IMG/VR virus record: IMGVR_UViG_3300021378_001718
Coordinates: 1 to 64,000 of that record
DNA: 64,000 bases
Direction: 5' to 3' (one strand)
From: a virus
Below are positions 19,591 to 28,347 of the stretch, in pieces. Each line of letters begins with the position of its first letter. Position 1 is the first letter of the stretch. The translations under genes were made by a program, and so were the position numbers. The notes under the pieces are model-generated. The model worked only from the letters and a program-made list of their open reading frames with translations. It made no database searches and was not told the origin of the DNA.

Positions 19591-19908
19591 ATGGAAAACA
19601 AAGCAGTATCACATATTAAAGTAGGACAAGTCTACACACTTAAAATTTTTAGTGGAGAAGAAGTCGTAGCAAAAGTTGAATCCGTTGAAGATGGTTGGCT
19701 TGAACTATCAGATCCAGTATCATTAGCACCCAGTCAGACTGGAATGGCATTAGTTCCTAGTGTATTCTCTGCAAATGCGACAGAAAACGTAAGACTAAAT
19801 AGTAATAGTGTTTCTTTTGTTGCAACTACAGCAGATGAAGTTAAAGACAAATATAGAGAAGCAACTACAGGTATACAAGTACAAGAAAAGAAAATATTGA
19901 CAGGATAA
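19591..19908 (+). CDS. Hypothetical small beta-barrel-like protein, 105 aa
   Basis: I do not recognise it with certainty. Residues 8-60 (VGQVYTLKIFSGEEVVAKV, then DGWLELSDPVSL) alternate like the strands of an Sm-like or SH3-like barrel, with a conserved SGEEVVAK turn. A Lys/Glu-rich tail follows. It could be an RNA-binding regulator, but no RNA-binding residue set can be shown. It sits between glutaredoxin (8-nt gap) and PAAR (6-nt gap) in one transcription unit. Confidence 0.8.
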   Translation: MENKAVSHIKVGQVYTLKIFSGEEVVAKVESVEDGWLELSDPVSLAPSQTGMALVPSVFSANATENVRLNSNSVSFVATTADEVKDKYREATTGIQVQEKKILTG

Positions 19909-19914
19909 TGTTAG

Positions 19915-20199
19915 ATGCCAAAATTGAGCCGAAAAGATGACAAGAACACTACAGGCGGCAAAATTTTAAAAGGAGCCGAGTCTGTCTTTGCTGTCGGCAA
20001 ACCTGTAGGTCTACATGTTAGTGAGATATCTCCTCACAAACCAAAACCAAAAGAAAAACCTCACAAAAGTGCAAAAACAACTGAAGGTAGTCCTACTGTC
20101 TTTGTAGAAGGAAAACCAGTATTATATTTAGGCTCTGGTAATGATTGTAAACATAAAATAGTTGAAGGCGCAGATACTGTTTTTGTAGAAGGCAACTAA
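19915..20199 (+). CDS. PAAR-motif tail spike tip protein (gp5.4-like)
   Basis: A 94-aa PAAR-type protein that would cap the central tail spike and help pierce the cell envelope. It shows the typical three repeats: GGKILKGAESVFAVGKPVG, then EGSPTVFVEGKPVLYLGSG, then KIVEGADTVFVEGN. His and Cys residues between them could bind the tip metal ion. T4 gp5.4 is the family model. It is followed after 3 nt by the large structural gene, which supports a tail role for both. Confidence 0.88.
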   Translation: MPKLSRKDDKNTTGGKILKGAESVFAVGKPVGLHVSEISPHKPKPKEKPHKSAKTTEGSPTVFVEGKPVLYLGSGNDCKHKIVEGADTVFVEGN

Positions 20200-20202
20200 T
20201 CA

Positions 20203-23200
20203 ATGGCAGATACAGGTAAACAAAGTCCTTTAGGTCAAAACGTTTTAGGTGGCCTCTTACAGAATCGATGTCTTCAAATTAACCCTAATGCTGAATACTA
20301 CATGGGAATTAGTACATCTAACTCTCAATACACTTACGGCGCTCTTGTAGAGAATACTGTGCTTAGAATGCTCACATGGGCTATTAATGACGGCTTTACT
20401 AGAGGTGTTATATCTGATAGTACGTATAATAATCTTATTTCAATTAGTGGCAACGGTAAGTGCCATGCATTAGGAAATTCAAAACCACCTACATATGTAG
20501 CAGAAGACAAATCAGAATCATGGGCTGGAAAAACAGAAGGGTCATTTGATTGTAAATCAGTAGAGTTTGGAGAATCAGCAGGAGTTGCTGGATCAAGACC
20601 AGGACCCGCAAACGCAGGATATTCTGTAACAGGAGATACTGACTACGGACAACAAGCAACTTGGTTACCTTACAATACAACAAACCCTAATAAAAGTATA
20701 ACTCAATGGGGTTGGATTAGATGTCATGCTTTACAAGCACATAACGAATTTAACTATCATGCAAAAGTAGGATCAGAAGGACAACTTTCTCCTCCTAAGT
20801 ATGAATCATTTGCTGGATCAATGAATGAAGCCACAAGTTTTGCTAATTATACTAATAAAACAATTAGCACTTCAGAAAATGCACAAACGTTCTTAGAAGG
20901 TACATTCAGTAATATGGATGATCTTATTACAGGAGATGTAACAGGTGTTAGTTTATTTACTAACGGTCTTGCATATGATCTGCAAAATCTACAAAAAGTA
21001 TTTGATTTTAAAAAATTAGATCGTTTCGGTTATCCTTCTACGTTGCTACAACAATTACATGAAAACGGTGGATTAACACAAGACTTAAATTTAAACTTAG
21101 GATCAGCAGGATTGTCTGCAAAAGAAATTAGAACATTATCTACTGCAAAAACGCACGGTACTCCAGAACAAGAAAGAAAAATATACACCGCTTATTTAGG
21201 AATAACAGGTGATAATTTAGTTGCTTCAGTATCAACATTAACTGATAATGGTTGGTTTTTGCATAGATGTAGTTATGTTGGATCACAAAACAGATATGGA
21301 ATACGCACATTAGCCGATATATTAAATCCATTCTATTTGTTTTATAATAGCAACAAAACACTTACAGTACCTGTTTATAATGACGAATTAGGAAGACCAA
21401 CAGGGTCAAAAACATATTATTTAATATACAATGATGACGGCTCAGTCAATAGTGCAATCAATACAACTAATGTTAAAAACATTGTTGGAACACTTTTTAC
21501 TGATGGGCCTCCAGCACCGTCTACATCTCAATCAAGGGAAACTCCAACAACAACATTACCTAAAGGATTTGATTCTTATTTAGGAGGACCAAACGTTGTT
21601 ATTCCTGCTGAAATAGGATTAGCATGTGCCGCACTTAGATATTCATTTTTACAAATTAGTAACATTGAACAGATAACTCCTGGCAAATTAGGAAATTGTT
21701 TAAGAAACTTACAGATATTAGATGCTGAAAGTGTAGGCTCTGGAGCCAACGGCACACAAGCAGGAGCAGGCAATAATCCAGCAAGTTTACAAAAACCAGT
21801 CGATGAAAACTTAGTAGAAACAATCAATGAAGAAATGGGTTTAGGATCTGGATTTGCCGGTACTTATCGTATGGACGACTTTTTTGGTTGTATGTCAGGC
21901 AATCCATACTGGTGGTCAAGTATATTCAGTTACTTAGCGGGTGATTCGGAAATACAAAATGTCACAGGAGATGCTTATACTTCAGAACTGGCAGCCATAT
22001 ATCAACAGTTATTTTTAGCAGTATCATGGGAAGCACCTACTTTTTCTGTTACATTAGAATATCAGTGTGTACAGAATACACCAAAATATGCAAACCCTGC
22101 GAATCCAGATTATCAACCAGACCCGGCTCAACCCAATTATGATAACTTTCCATACTTAGAGTATAATGATAATAGTATTAAGACAATGGATCAATGGACA
22201 GTTGCTACATTCTACGGTCAATACAGAATTAAAGGTGGAGATGTGTTAACAGGTGATGGTGGAGGATACGGAAGAGGAGGAGCACCTGATCCAGTATGCA
22301 CTATTAACTACGGAAGTTATAGTCCAGACGGAGCAACTGTAACAATTTCTGGCATTGGCAGAAATGATAAAGACACAGGAAGCAATGGCGGTGGAACGTT
22401 CGGAAGAATAAAAGGGGCAACTATCTCAACAGGAACATTTCAACAATGGACTAGTACGCCGATACCGATCCCTGCAACACAAGGTACACCAGACGGACCT
22501 CCCCCGGGCTTTACTGCAATTGCGACACCGCAAGAATCTAATCCAGGTTATAGTGCGCCAGTAGCCGACACAGATATTGTGTTAGAACCTGAATATCCTC
22601 CTACAGGAACTTATAATTGGAAGCCTGCAACAGGAGCAACTAACTCAGCCTTCGGATCATCTTATAATTATAATACAGTAACTCAATACTATATAACTGC
22701 GGCTAACAATTTTATTTTTAACCTTAGTAATAATGGTAGTATTGATGCCTTTTTAACTAGAAATCTTAACGCACTGTGGAATGTGTTGGGTAAACAAATG
22801 AAAGTTGAGCAACGTACTAGATACAATGCTTTAGGTAGAGTAGAAATACCGAGAGATCCTTTTGTTTATACTAACCAAGATATAGTTTCATGGGTTGATA
22901 ATATTCCAGAAATTGTAAAACCGCAATCAGTATATGATTCAATACAAGGAAGAGTTACTATAGAAGCAATTGTAGACAGAGCATGTAATGTAGGACAAAA
23001 TATTGTTGCAATGATGAGAGAATCAAACAATGAACAAGCCCTTGCAAACTGTGGTATACCCCTAAACAATAATATTTCAGATAAACTTCCTAAAAACGTA
23101 CAAGATGCCCTTCACGGTAACGGGACATTTCCAAGAGCAAATGAAGGTATTCCTGTCGGAGACATTGAATGGGTCAATCCAGGGTTTCCTGATATCTTTG

Positions 23201-23556
23201 GCCCAGACGGCCCTACGATCGGACCCGGAGGAAAATATGTATCACCGACTTTTGTACCTATTGATAAATCAACACCCGGTAGTATAGATCCAATACTTAA
23301 TAATGATCCTAATCCTCAAGTAGGCCCTGTTGTTGCTAACGGTCCACCAGAATTGATAATTTCAACTTTACCTCCTCTCTTTACAGGAGATCCTGTTAGA
23401 AAAACTCGCCCTGATGGCGGAGGCGGTGGCGGCAGTAATTCAGGCGGCGGTCAACCAAGCGGACCTAATCCCCCTTTTATACCTCCCCAAACTGCTGAAG
23501 AAGCAATCGACAAAGTTATTCATTGTAACTGTGATTGTTGGGACTTAATAAGTTAA
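20203..23556 (+). CDS. Large virion structural protein (1117 aa), probably tail or baseplate
   Basis: No exact family assigned. The N-terminal half carries YMGISTSNSQYTYGALVENT and FKKLDRFGYPSTLLQQLHEN. These look familiar from very large structural proteins of marine T4-like phages, but I cannot check. A Pro/Gly/Asn-rich middle follows, then EQRTRYNALGRVEIPRDPF, and a C-terminus with a Gly-rich linker (GGGGGSNSGGG) and a final CNCDCW cluster. No membrane segments are seen. Its position 3 nt after PAAR suggests a baseplate or tail-spike-associated protein. Confidence 0.8.
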   Translation: MADTGKQSPLGQNVLGGLLQNRCLQINPNAEYYMGISTSNSQYTYGALVENTVLRMLTWAINDGFTRGVISDSTYNNLISISGNGKCHALGNSKPPTYVAEDKSESWAGKTEGSFDCKSVEFGESAGVAGSRPGPANAGYSVTGDTDYGQQATWLPYNTTNPNKSITQWGWIRCHALQAHNEFNYHAKVGSEGQLSPPKYESFAGSMNEATSFANYTNKTISTSENAQTFLEGTFSNMDDLITGDVTGVSLFTNGLAYDLQNLQKVFDFKKLDRFGYPSTLLQQLHENGGLTQDLNLNLGSAGLSAKEIRTLSTAKTHGTPEQERKIYTAYLGITGDNLVASVSTLTDNGWFLHRCSYVGSQNRYGIRTLADILNPFYLFYNSNKTLTVPVYNDELGRPTGSKTYYLIYNDDGSVNSAINTTNVKNIVGTLFTDGPPAPSTSQSRETPTTTLPKGFDSYLGGPNVVIPAEIGLACAALRYSFLQISNIEQITPGKLGNCLRNLQILDAESVGSGANGTQAGAGNNPASLQKPVDENLVETINEEMGLGSGFAGTYRMDDFFGCMSGNPYWWSSIFSYLAGDSEIQNVTGDAYTSELAAIYQQLFLAVSWEAPTFSVTLEYQCVQNTPKYANPANPDYQPDPAQPNYDNFPYLEYNDNSIKTMDQWTVATFYGQYRIKGGDVLTGDGGGYGRGGAPDPVCTINYGSYSPDGATVTISGIGRNDKDTGSNGGGTFGRIKGATISTGTFQQWTSTPIPIPATQGTPDGPPPGFTAIATPQESNPGYSAPVADTDIVLEPEYPPTGTYNWKPATGATNSAFGSSYNYNTVTQYYITAANNFIFNLSNNGSIDAFLTRNLNALWNVLGKQMKVEQRTRYNALGRVEIPRDPFVYTNQDIVSWVDNIPEIVKPQSVYDSIQGRVTIEAIVDRACNVGQNIVAMMRESNNEQALANCGIPLNNNISDKLPKNVQDALHGNGTFPRANEGIPVGDIEWVNPGFPDIFGPDGPTIGPGGKYVSPTFVPIDKSTPGSIDPILNNDPNPQVGPVVANGPPELIISTLPPLFTGDPVRKTRPDGGGGGGSNSGGGQPSGPNPPFIPPQTAEEAIDKVIHCNCDCWDLIS

Positions 23557-23575
23557 AACTTTTTCTACCTACCCC

Positions 23576-23604
23576 TTGACTCGTATTAAATATTAGTATA
23601 CAAT
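23576..23604 (+). promoter_or_regulatory. Sigma70-type promoter of metK
   Basis: TTGACT (23576-23581), 17-nt spacer, TACAAT (23599-23604). The start codon is 19 nt further. Confidence 0.65.
23584..23592 (+). promoter_or_regulatory. T4-type late promoter (TATTAAATA) inside the metK sigma70 spacer
   Basis: The late element lies between the -35 and -10 of the sigma70 promoter, so one site may serve both early and late expression. Confidence 0.55.
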
Positions 23605-23622
23605 ATACTAAGAGGACTATAT

Positions 23623-24756
23623 ATGAGTTATTATTTTACGAGTGAGAGTGTCTCAGAAGGACACCCGGATAAAGTTGCAGATGCAATCAGTGATGCTATA
23701 CTAGATTCATTTATGCAACACAAAGATCCTACTCTAAGATGTGCGTGTGAGACATTAGTTACTACAAATAAAGTAATAGTAGCAGGTGAATATAAAGGAT
23801 TTATCGACAGTTTAGATGTTGAATATCTTGTACGCAGAGTTGTTAAAAATATTGGCTATGAACAAGACGGATTTCATTGGAACAATCTAAGTATTGACAA
23901 TTTATTACATGGACAATCTCCTGATATCGCATTAGGAACAGATACGTTTGGTGCAGGAGATCAAGGTATAATGTTTGGTTATGCAACTAAAGACACAGAA
24001 ACATACATGCCCGCCCCTCTTTATTATTCACATAGAATTGTAGAAATGCTTACAGCAGTTAGAAAGCAAGGAATTATACCTTGGTTAGGTCCTGATTCTA
24101 AATCACAAGTCACTGTAGAATACAATGACGATAGCACAGTAAAACGCATAGACAAAGTAGTTTGTTCTACTCAGCACTCAGAACAGGTCGATATAGAGAC
24201 TGTGAGGGCACAAATACAAGAAGTAATACAAAAGACTTTGCCTCAAGAACTCTTAGATGAAAAGACACAGTACTTAATCAACCCAACAGGTAGATTTGTT
24301 GTTGGTGGACCTGACGGAGATTCAGGTGTTACTGGCAGAAAGATTATTGTTGACACATATGGTGGAGCCGCACCTCATGGTGGTGGAGCATTCTCTGGCA
24401 AAGACCCATCTAAAGTTGATCGATCAGCGGCATACATGGCTCGTTATCTTGCTAAAAATATTGTAGCATCAGGAAAATCAGATTGGTGTAACATTCAATT
24501 AAGTTATGCAATCGGTGTTGAGCAACCAACAAGTGTCTATGTAGAAAGTGATAGAGATAGTAGAGATTTAACTAAATGGATTACAGAAAACGTAGACTTA
24601 TCTCCTAAAGGCATTATCGACAGATTTAATTTATTCTCCCCTATTTACGGAGCGACTACAAATTATGGTCACTTTGGAAAAGAATATTTACCTTGGGAAC
24701 AAATCAATCTATTCCCTGAAACAAAGCCAAAGAAGAAAGCAGTTAAGAATAAATAG
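23623..24756 (+). CDS. metK: S-adenosylmethionine synthetase
   Basis: Makes SAM from methionine and ATP. At 377 aa it is nearly the usual length (about 384). It has the N-terminal ESVSEGHPDKVADAISDA with catalytic H14 and D16, the ATP-binding hexapeptide GAGDQG (110-115), and the P-loop-like GGAAPHGGGAFSGKD (248-261), so it appears fully functional. SAM would feed SpeD, the methyltransferases and the radical-SAM enzyme in this window. The Lys-rich end (KPKKKAVKNK) is a small extension. It may be expressed early and late through the overlapping promoters upstream. Confidence 0.97.
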   Translation: MSYYFTSESVSEGHPDKVADAISDAILDSFMQHKDPTLRCACETLVTTNKVIVAGEYKGFIDSLDVEYLVRRVVKNIGYEQDGFHWNNLSIDNLLHGQSPDIALGTDTFGAGDQGIMFGYATKDTETYMPAPLYYSHRIVEMLTAVRKQGIIPWLGPDSKSQVTVEYNDDSTVKRIDKVVCSTQHSEQVDIETVRAQIQEVIQKTLPQELLDEKTQYLINPTGRFVVGGPDGDSGVTGRKIIVDTYGGAAPHGGGAFSGKDPSKVDRSAAYMARYLAKNIVASGKSDWCNIQLSYAIGVEQPTSVYVESDRDSRDLTKWITENVDLSPKGIIDRFNLFSPIYGATTNYGHFGKEYLPWEQINLFPETKPKKKAVKNK

Positions 24757-24778
24757 ACTTAGACAAAGGAGTCTAGTT

Positions 24779-24832
24779 ATGAAACAGACTATCAACGCAG
24801 TATCAACAAGAGTTGATACTCATGGCTTATAG
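24779..24832 (+). CDS. Possible 17-aa leader peptide overlapping iscU
   Basis: A short ORF, MKQTINAVSTRVDTHGL, with a good AAGGAG site. It ends 8 nt inside iscU, which itself has no clear ribosome site. Ribosomes reading it would open the hairpin at 24801-24818 and could re-initiate at the iscU ATG. It is a candidate only, because very short ORFs occur by chance. Confidence 0.4.
   Translation: MKQTINAVSTRVDTHGL
24801..24818 (+). promoter_or_regulatory. Hairpin just upstream of iscU
   Basis: Perfect 7-bp stem TATCAAC/GTTGATA with an AAGA loop, ending 3 nt before the iscU ATG. It would hide the weak AGAG site unless the leader ORF is being translated. Confidence 0.5.
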
Positions 24833-25202
24833 TGATAAAGTAATAGACCATTATGAAAATCCTCGTAATGTAGGTAAGATGAATGCTGACGACCCGAATG
24901 TTGGCACTGGAATGGTAGGCGCCCCCGCTTGTGGTGATGTAATGCGACTACAGATTAAAGTTAATGATGAAGGAGTCATAGAAGATGCTAAGTTTAAAAC
25001 ATATGGATGCGGGTCTGCAATTGCATCAAGTAGTCTCCTCACAGAATGGGTCAAAGGTCAAAGCATCGACCAAGCAGAGACAATCAGAAACACTGAAATC
25101 GCGGAAGAACTCGCACTCCCGCCAGTCAAGATCCACTGTTCGGTATTAGCAGAAGATGCAATCAAAGCCGCAGTCAACGATTACAAAACTAAGAACAATT
25201 GA
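24822..25202 (+). CDS. iscU: Fe-S cluster scaffold protein IscU
   Basis: Scaffold on which [2Fe-2S] clusters are assembled before transfer to apo-proteins. All ligands are present: C37 (PACGD), C63 (YGCGSAIASSS), C106 with H105 (KIHCS), plus D39. The LPPVK chaperone motif (99-103), which binds host HscA, is kept. From memory it is very close to the E. coli protein along its whole length, so it looks like a recent acquisition from an ISC-using proteobacterium and should work with the host IscS and HscAB. The ATG at 24822 is chosen because MAYSDKVIDHY is the conserved N-terminus; a TTG lies 9 nt upstream. Confidence 0.95.
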   Translation: MAYSDKVIDHYENPRNVGKMNADDPNVGTGMVGAPACGDVMRLQIKVNDEGVIEDAKFKTYGCGSAIASSSLLTEWVKGQSIDQAETIRNTEIAEELALPPVKIHCSVLAEDAIKAAVNDYKTKNN

Positions 25203-25383
25203 TTCACCTTGTGTAGGTATATGTAATATTGACTACAATACTGAAGAAGAACTTTGTAGAGGATGTGGTAGAACGATTAATGAGATTGCTCAGTGGTCCA
25301 TATTAACTGATGAAAACAAAATGTTAATTAATGAAGTAGCAACAAAACGTATGAAAGAGATCAGTTTTGATCAAGGATTTTAA
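25156..25383 (+). CDS. DUF1289 family protein (Cys-rich)
   Basis: A 75-aa protein whose core, SPCVGICNIDYNTEEELCRGC then GRTINEIAQW, is the DUF1289 signature with four cysteines that may hold metal or an Fe-S cluster. The function of the family is unknown. The only in-frame ATG lies 47 nt inside iscU, so it is either translationally coupled to iscU or starts at a rarer codon nearer the core. Its place directly behind iscU fits a link to Fe-S metabolism, which is inference. Confidence 0.8.
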   Translation: MQSKPQSTITKLRTIDSPCVGICNIDYNTEEELCRGCGRTINEIAQWSILTDENKMLINEVATKRMKEISFDQGF

Positions 25384-25390
25384 AACAGAA

Positions 25391-26326
25391 ATGGATATGT
25401 CTCCTAAAGGATTCGGATTACCAAAAAAACTTTGGCGTCAACTATTTAAATTTAGAAACAAAACTGTAAAGTATTGTGCATCAGATGAAATGTTCAAACA
25501 GATGCCATTCTATAATGCATTCATGCAATTACACCCTGAAAGAGATTTTGAATATACATTCAACTCATGGGGATTTCGTGCTGACTATGACTATGAAGCA
25601 TTAAACGTAGACGGCAAAAAAGCAAAAATAATACTAGCAATCGGCGATAGTTTTACTATGAATGTTGGTGGACCTTTAGAACATAGTTGGCCCAGTCAAT
25701 TACAAGAAAGATGTAACATTCCAATTCTTAATGGTGGAGTAGATGGATTAGGGCCTGACTCTTATCATTTAATTGTAGATAAAATGAGAAAGTACTTTGA
25801 TGTACAACATACTTTTTGTCTATTCAACTTGCATGGTGGAGCCTCAGCAGATCAACTTGCAGATGCTAACTCGACTGAACAAAAAATACATATTTTAAAA
25901 GAATATGAATGGCCAATAGGATCAGAGATTGCATTCATTCCTCCTTGGTGTTGGGATCCTAAAATGAAGCAAATTTTATTAAGTCATTTCCCAGATGCTC
26001 ATGCTTATATGAAAGAGATTCCCTTAATATGGAAAGATATTCCTTATGATATCTTTATGTTGATAGCCCAGCAAGACTATCAGATGTATTCTAATAGCAA
26101 ATGGCCATCACTAGAAGCAATATACACGCAACTGGCAGCCGAGAATCACATGGATAATATGTTAAGTGATTCAGATAGATATTTCTTTATGAAAGCACTT
26201 ACTGTAAGGTGCGGTGGATATGTCTATCGTAATAGAGACTTTAGGCATATGAGTAAAATGTCTAACAGTATGGTTGCTGATTATTTTTACGAGAAACTAG
26301 ATCCAAAATTTATAAAACTTAGATAG
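25391..26326 (+). CDS. SGNH/GDSL-type hydrolase-like protein
   Basis: About 311 aa. Block I of the SGNH fold is clear (IILAIGDSFTMNVGG, with the nucleophile Ser after GD), followed by a Gly in NGGVDGLGPD and a later Asn/His-rich stretch. Such proteins are frequent in marine myoviruses; the substrate (perhaps acyl or acetyl groups on surface glycans) is unknown. The ATG at 25391 lies just after the DUF1289 stop; a TTG at 25367 would overlap that gene. Four proteins of this broad type occur in the window. Confidence 0.75.
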   Translation: MDMSPKGFGLPKKLWRQLFKFRNKTVKYCASDEMFKQMPFYNAFMQLHPERDFEYTFNSWGFRADYDYEALNVDGKKAKIILAIGDSFTMNVGGPLEHSWPSQLQERCNIPILNGGVDGLGPDSYHLIVDKMRKYFDVQHTFCLFNLHGGASADQLADANSTEQKIHILKEYEWPIGSEIAFIPPWCWDPKMKQILLSHFPDAHAYMKEIPLIWKDIPYDIFMLIAQQDYQMYSNSKWPSLEAIYTQLAAENHMDNMLSDSDRYFFMKALTVRCGGYVYRNRDFRHMSKMSNSMVADYFYEKLDPKFIKLR

Positions 26327-26346
26327 TTAATAAGGGGACATATCTA

Positions 26347-26466
26347 ATGAGTGCGAGTAGACGTAGACATGCGAATCGATTGAGATCCAACCAACAAAGG
26401 AATCGTAGAATTCAGTTTTCTAATCAGAAAAAGAAAGTTAAAATTGAAGTAAAACCTAGTGAGTAA
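26347..26466 (+). CDS. Small basic protein, 39 aa
   Basis: MSASRRRHANRLRSNQQRNR then a Lys-rich end. It has an AGGGGACA ribosome site and follows the SGNH gene by 20 nt. Very Arg/Lys-rich, so it may bind nucleic acid. No family recognised. Confidence 0.6.
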   Translation: MSASRRRHANRLRSNQQRNRRIQFSNQKKKVKIEVKPSE

Positions 26467-26632
26467 CTAATTTTATTACTTTGTTTATTCTTCCGGATTT
26501 CATTAATTTATGAAAGGCTTTAAAGTATTTTCGTGCCATGTTTCTCCTATGTGACAGTAATGTTACAAAATTGTGACATATAAGTATATATGCCTATTAA
26601 CACCAAAAAAATATTTTACTACTTAAAAATCA

Positions 26633-26640
26633 AGTAAATA
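26633..26640 (+). promoter_or_regulatory. T4-type late promoter
   Basis: AGTAAATA 41 nt before the peroxiredoxin start. The rest of 26467-26632 shows no gene or clear structure. Confidence 0.55.
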
Positions 26641-26681
26641 CTACACAATCAACAACATTTTACTTTAAAGGAGTATAAAAA

Positions 26682-27203
26682 TTGAAAACAGTAGGCGATA
26701 AATTTCCCGCATTCTCATTGCCGGGTATTGATGAAAACAACGAGTTTGTCCAAGTAGATATACATGAAAGTTACACCCCACATAAAAAAGATTGGTCTGT
26801 AGTTTATTTCTATCCTAAAGACTTTACATTTGTTTGCCCAACAGAAATTGCTGGTATGGATGTTTTATCATCAGAGGCGAATGTTGTTGGTATTTCAGGT
26901 GACAATGAGTTCTGTAAACTTGCATGGAAGAAAGAAAATGCATTGATAGGAGATATTAATCACACTCTAGCCGCTGATTGTGGATTAACACTATCACGTG
27001 AATTAGGTATTGTACATGAACAAGCAGGAGTTTGTTATAGAGCAACGTTTATCTTTGATAAAGAAAGAACTATTCAGCATGTATCGATCAATGCTTTAGA
27101 TACAGGTAGAAATGCAGATGAAGTACTAAGAACATTAAAAGCATTACAAGCAGGCGGACTTACAGGCTGTGCTTGGGACGAAGGTCAAGAACTCTTAGGT
27201 TAA
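26682..27203 (+). CDS. Peroxiredoxin (AhpC/TSA family)
   Basis: Thiol peroxidase that removes hydrogen peroxide and organic peroxides. It is 173 aa with the peroxidatic site FTFVCPTEI (C52) and the Arg of the active site in YRATFIFD. A C-terminal Cys (C163, in GLTGCAWDEG) may act as the resolving residue, as in AhpC-type enzymes. The start is a TTG with an AAAGGAG site 8 nt away; no ATG is available. It stands between its own late promoter and the convergent radical-SAM gene (1-nt gap). It fits with SOD, glutaredoxin and the Fe-S genes as a redox protection set. Confidence 0.92.
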   Translation: MKTVGDKFPAFSLPGIDENNEFVQVDIHESYTPHKKDWSVVYFYPKDFTFVCPTEIAGMDVLSSEANVVGISGDNEFCKLAWKKENALIGDINHTLAADCGLTLSRELGIVHEQAGVCYRATFIFDKERTIQHVSINALDTGRNADEVLRTLKALQAGGLTGCAWDEGQELLG

Positions 27204-27204
27204 C

Positions 27205-28347
27205 TTATAAGTATTGTTGTGTAAAGGCATCATTTAAACCGCATGTCTTTGCACATACTTGAAGTTTGCCATCGTTACAACTAGTCTTTTCCCAACTATC
27301 TTCAATAAGATTAAAATAATTATTCTCTAATATTTCTTCAATTGTATAATTGAGAGCATTGATTTTATCTTTTCCAACTTTATTAATTACAGACCATATC
27401 TGACTACCTTTAGGAGTGTGATACCAGTTGTACATTTGTCCTGCTACCCAGCAACAAGGTTGTAAGATTCCTTCAGCACTTACATAGATACTTTTTTCTT
27501 CTTTTACTTTACATTTAATGGGTGTAGAGTCATAATGTTGTTGAACTTTAGAATGTGGATTGAATAATTCTGGGTTTAAATTACCTAATAAATCTACTTT
27601 TTTTGTTGGAAAAATAATGTCTTGTTCTTCGGCTATACTCGACATCTCTCTAGTATATAAATTGTCGTAGGCCGCCCCTCTGGGCTCTCTGATGACGATT
27701 TCAGAGCCATGTCTGTCGATTGTTTTGATATATGTTTTAGTGCTTCCAGACACACTAGAAAAGAATCTACTAGACGTTTTTACTTGAAACTTTTGGAAAC
27801 CCATTTGCTCTGAAAGTCTTTTGGCCTCTTGGACTTGATGCTCATTATGTTCAAAGACTATATACTCCCAATGAGCAATTCCACCAGCATCTATGAAAGA
27901 CCCTGCGTTCTCCATTATCTTGTCCCATATGGTATTTTTACGATATAAATAATTGGTATCTTCTAGTCCGTCAATACTAAAAATAACATACCCGTCAGTA
28001 CCAATAACTTCTGCTAATTCTTTCCACCAATATGTAGTTCTTGCTGATCCATTAGTATTCATGCTCAAGTATATTGTTGGGTTAACACTTCTAAAGTGTT
28101 TAAATACTTTTAATGTGTCTTTAGCAACTATAGGATCTCCATAATTACCACACATAAACATATGATTTAATCGTTGAATAAATGTGTCAGGAAAAATAGT
28201 AACGATATCATTTAATGATAGTTCAGCATTTTGCAACCAAGGATTATCTTCTCCTCCGTTTATGTTTCTTGCACACATAGGACATGCGGCATTGCATTTT
28301 TCTGTAATTTCTAAATGTACTGTTTTAATGTCATTATAATCATACAT
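27205..28347 (-). CDS. Radical SAM protein with C-terminal Cys-rich domain
   Basis: 380 aa. The N-terminal EITEKCNAACPMCARN gives the CxxxCxxC triad that binds the [4Fe-4S] cluster and SAM. GNYGDP follows, as in radical-SAM barrels, and SMNTNGSART and FSIDGLED match later barrel strands. The C-terminus has a SPASM/Twitch-like set (QPCCW, then SCNDGKLQVCAKTCG) that may hold extra clusters. The substrate is unknown; such enzymes often modify peptides or glycans. It is translated with the upstream methyltransferase (1-nt overlap). The cluster need gives a reason for iscU and erpA in the same phage. Confidence 0.88.
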   Translation of the reverse strand: MYDYNDIKTVHLEITEKCNAACPMCARNINGGEDNPWLQNAELSLNDIVTIFPDTFIQRLNHMFMCGNYGDPIVAKDTLKVFKHFRSVNPTIYLSMNTNGSARTTYWWKELAEVIGTDGYVIFSIDGLEDTNYLYRKNTIWDKIMENAGSFIDAGGIAHWEYIVFEHNEHQVQEAKRLSEQMGFQKFQVKTSSRFFSSVSGSTKTYIKTIDRHGSEIVIREPRGAAYDNLYTREMSSIAEEQDIIFPTKKVDLLGNLNPELFNPHSKVQQHYDSTPIKCKVKEEKSIYVSAEGILQPCCWVAGQMYNWYHTPKGSQIWSVINKVGKDKINALNYTIEEILENNYFNLIEDSWEKTSCNDGKLQVCAKTCGLNDAFTQQYL

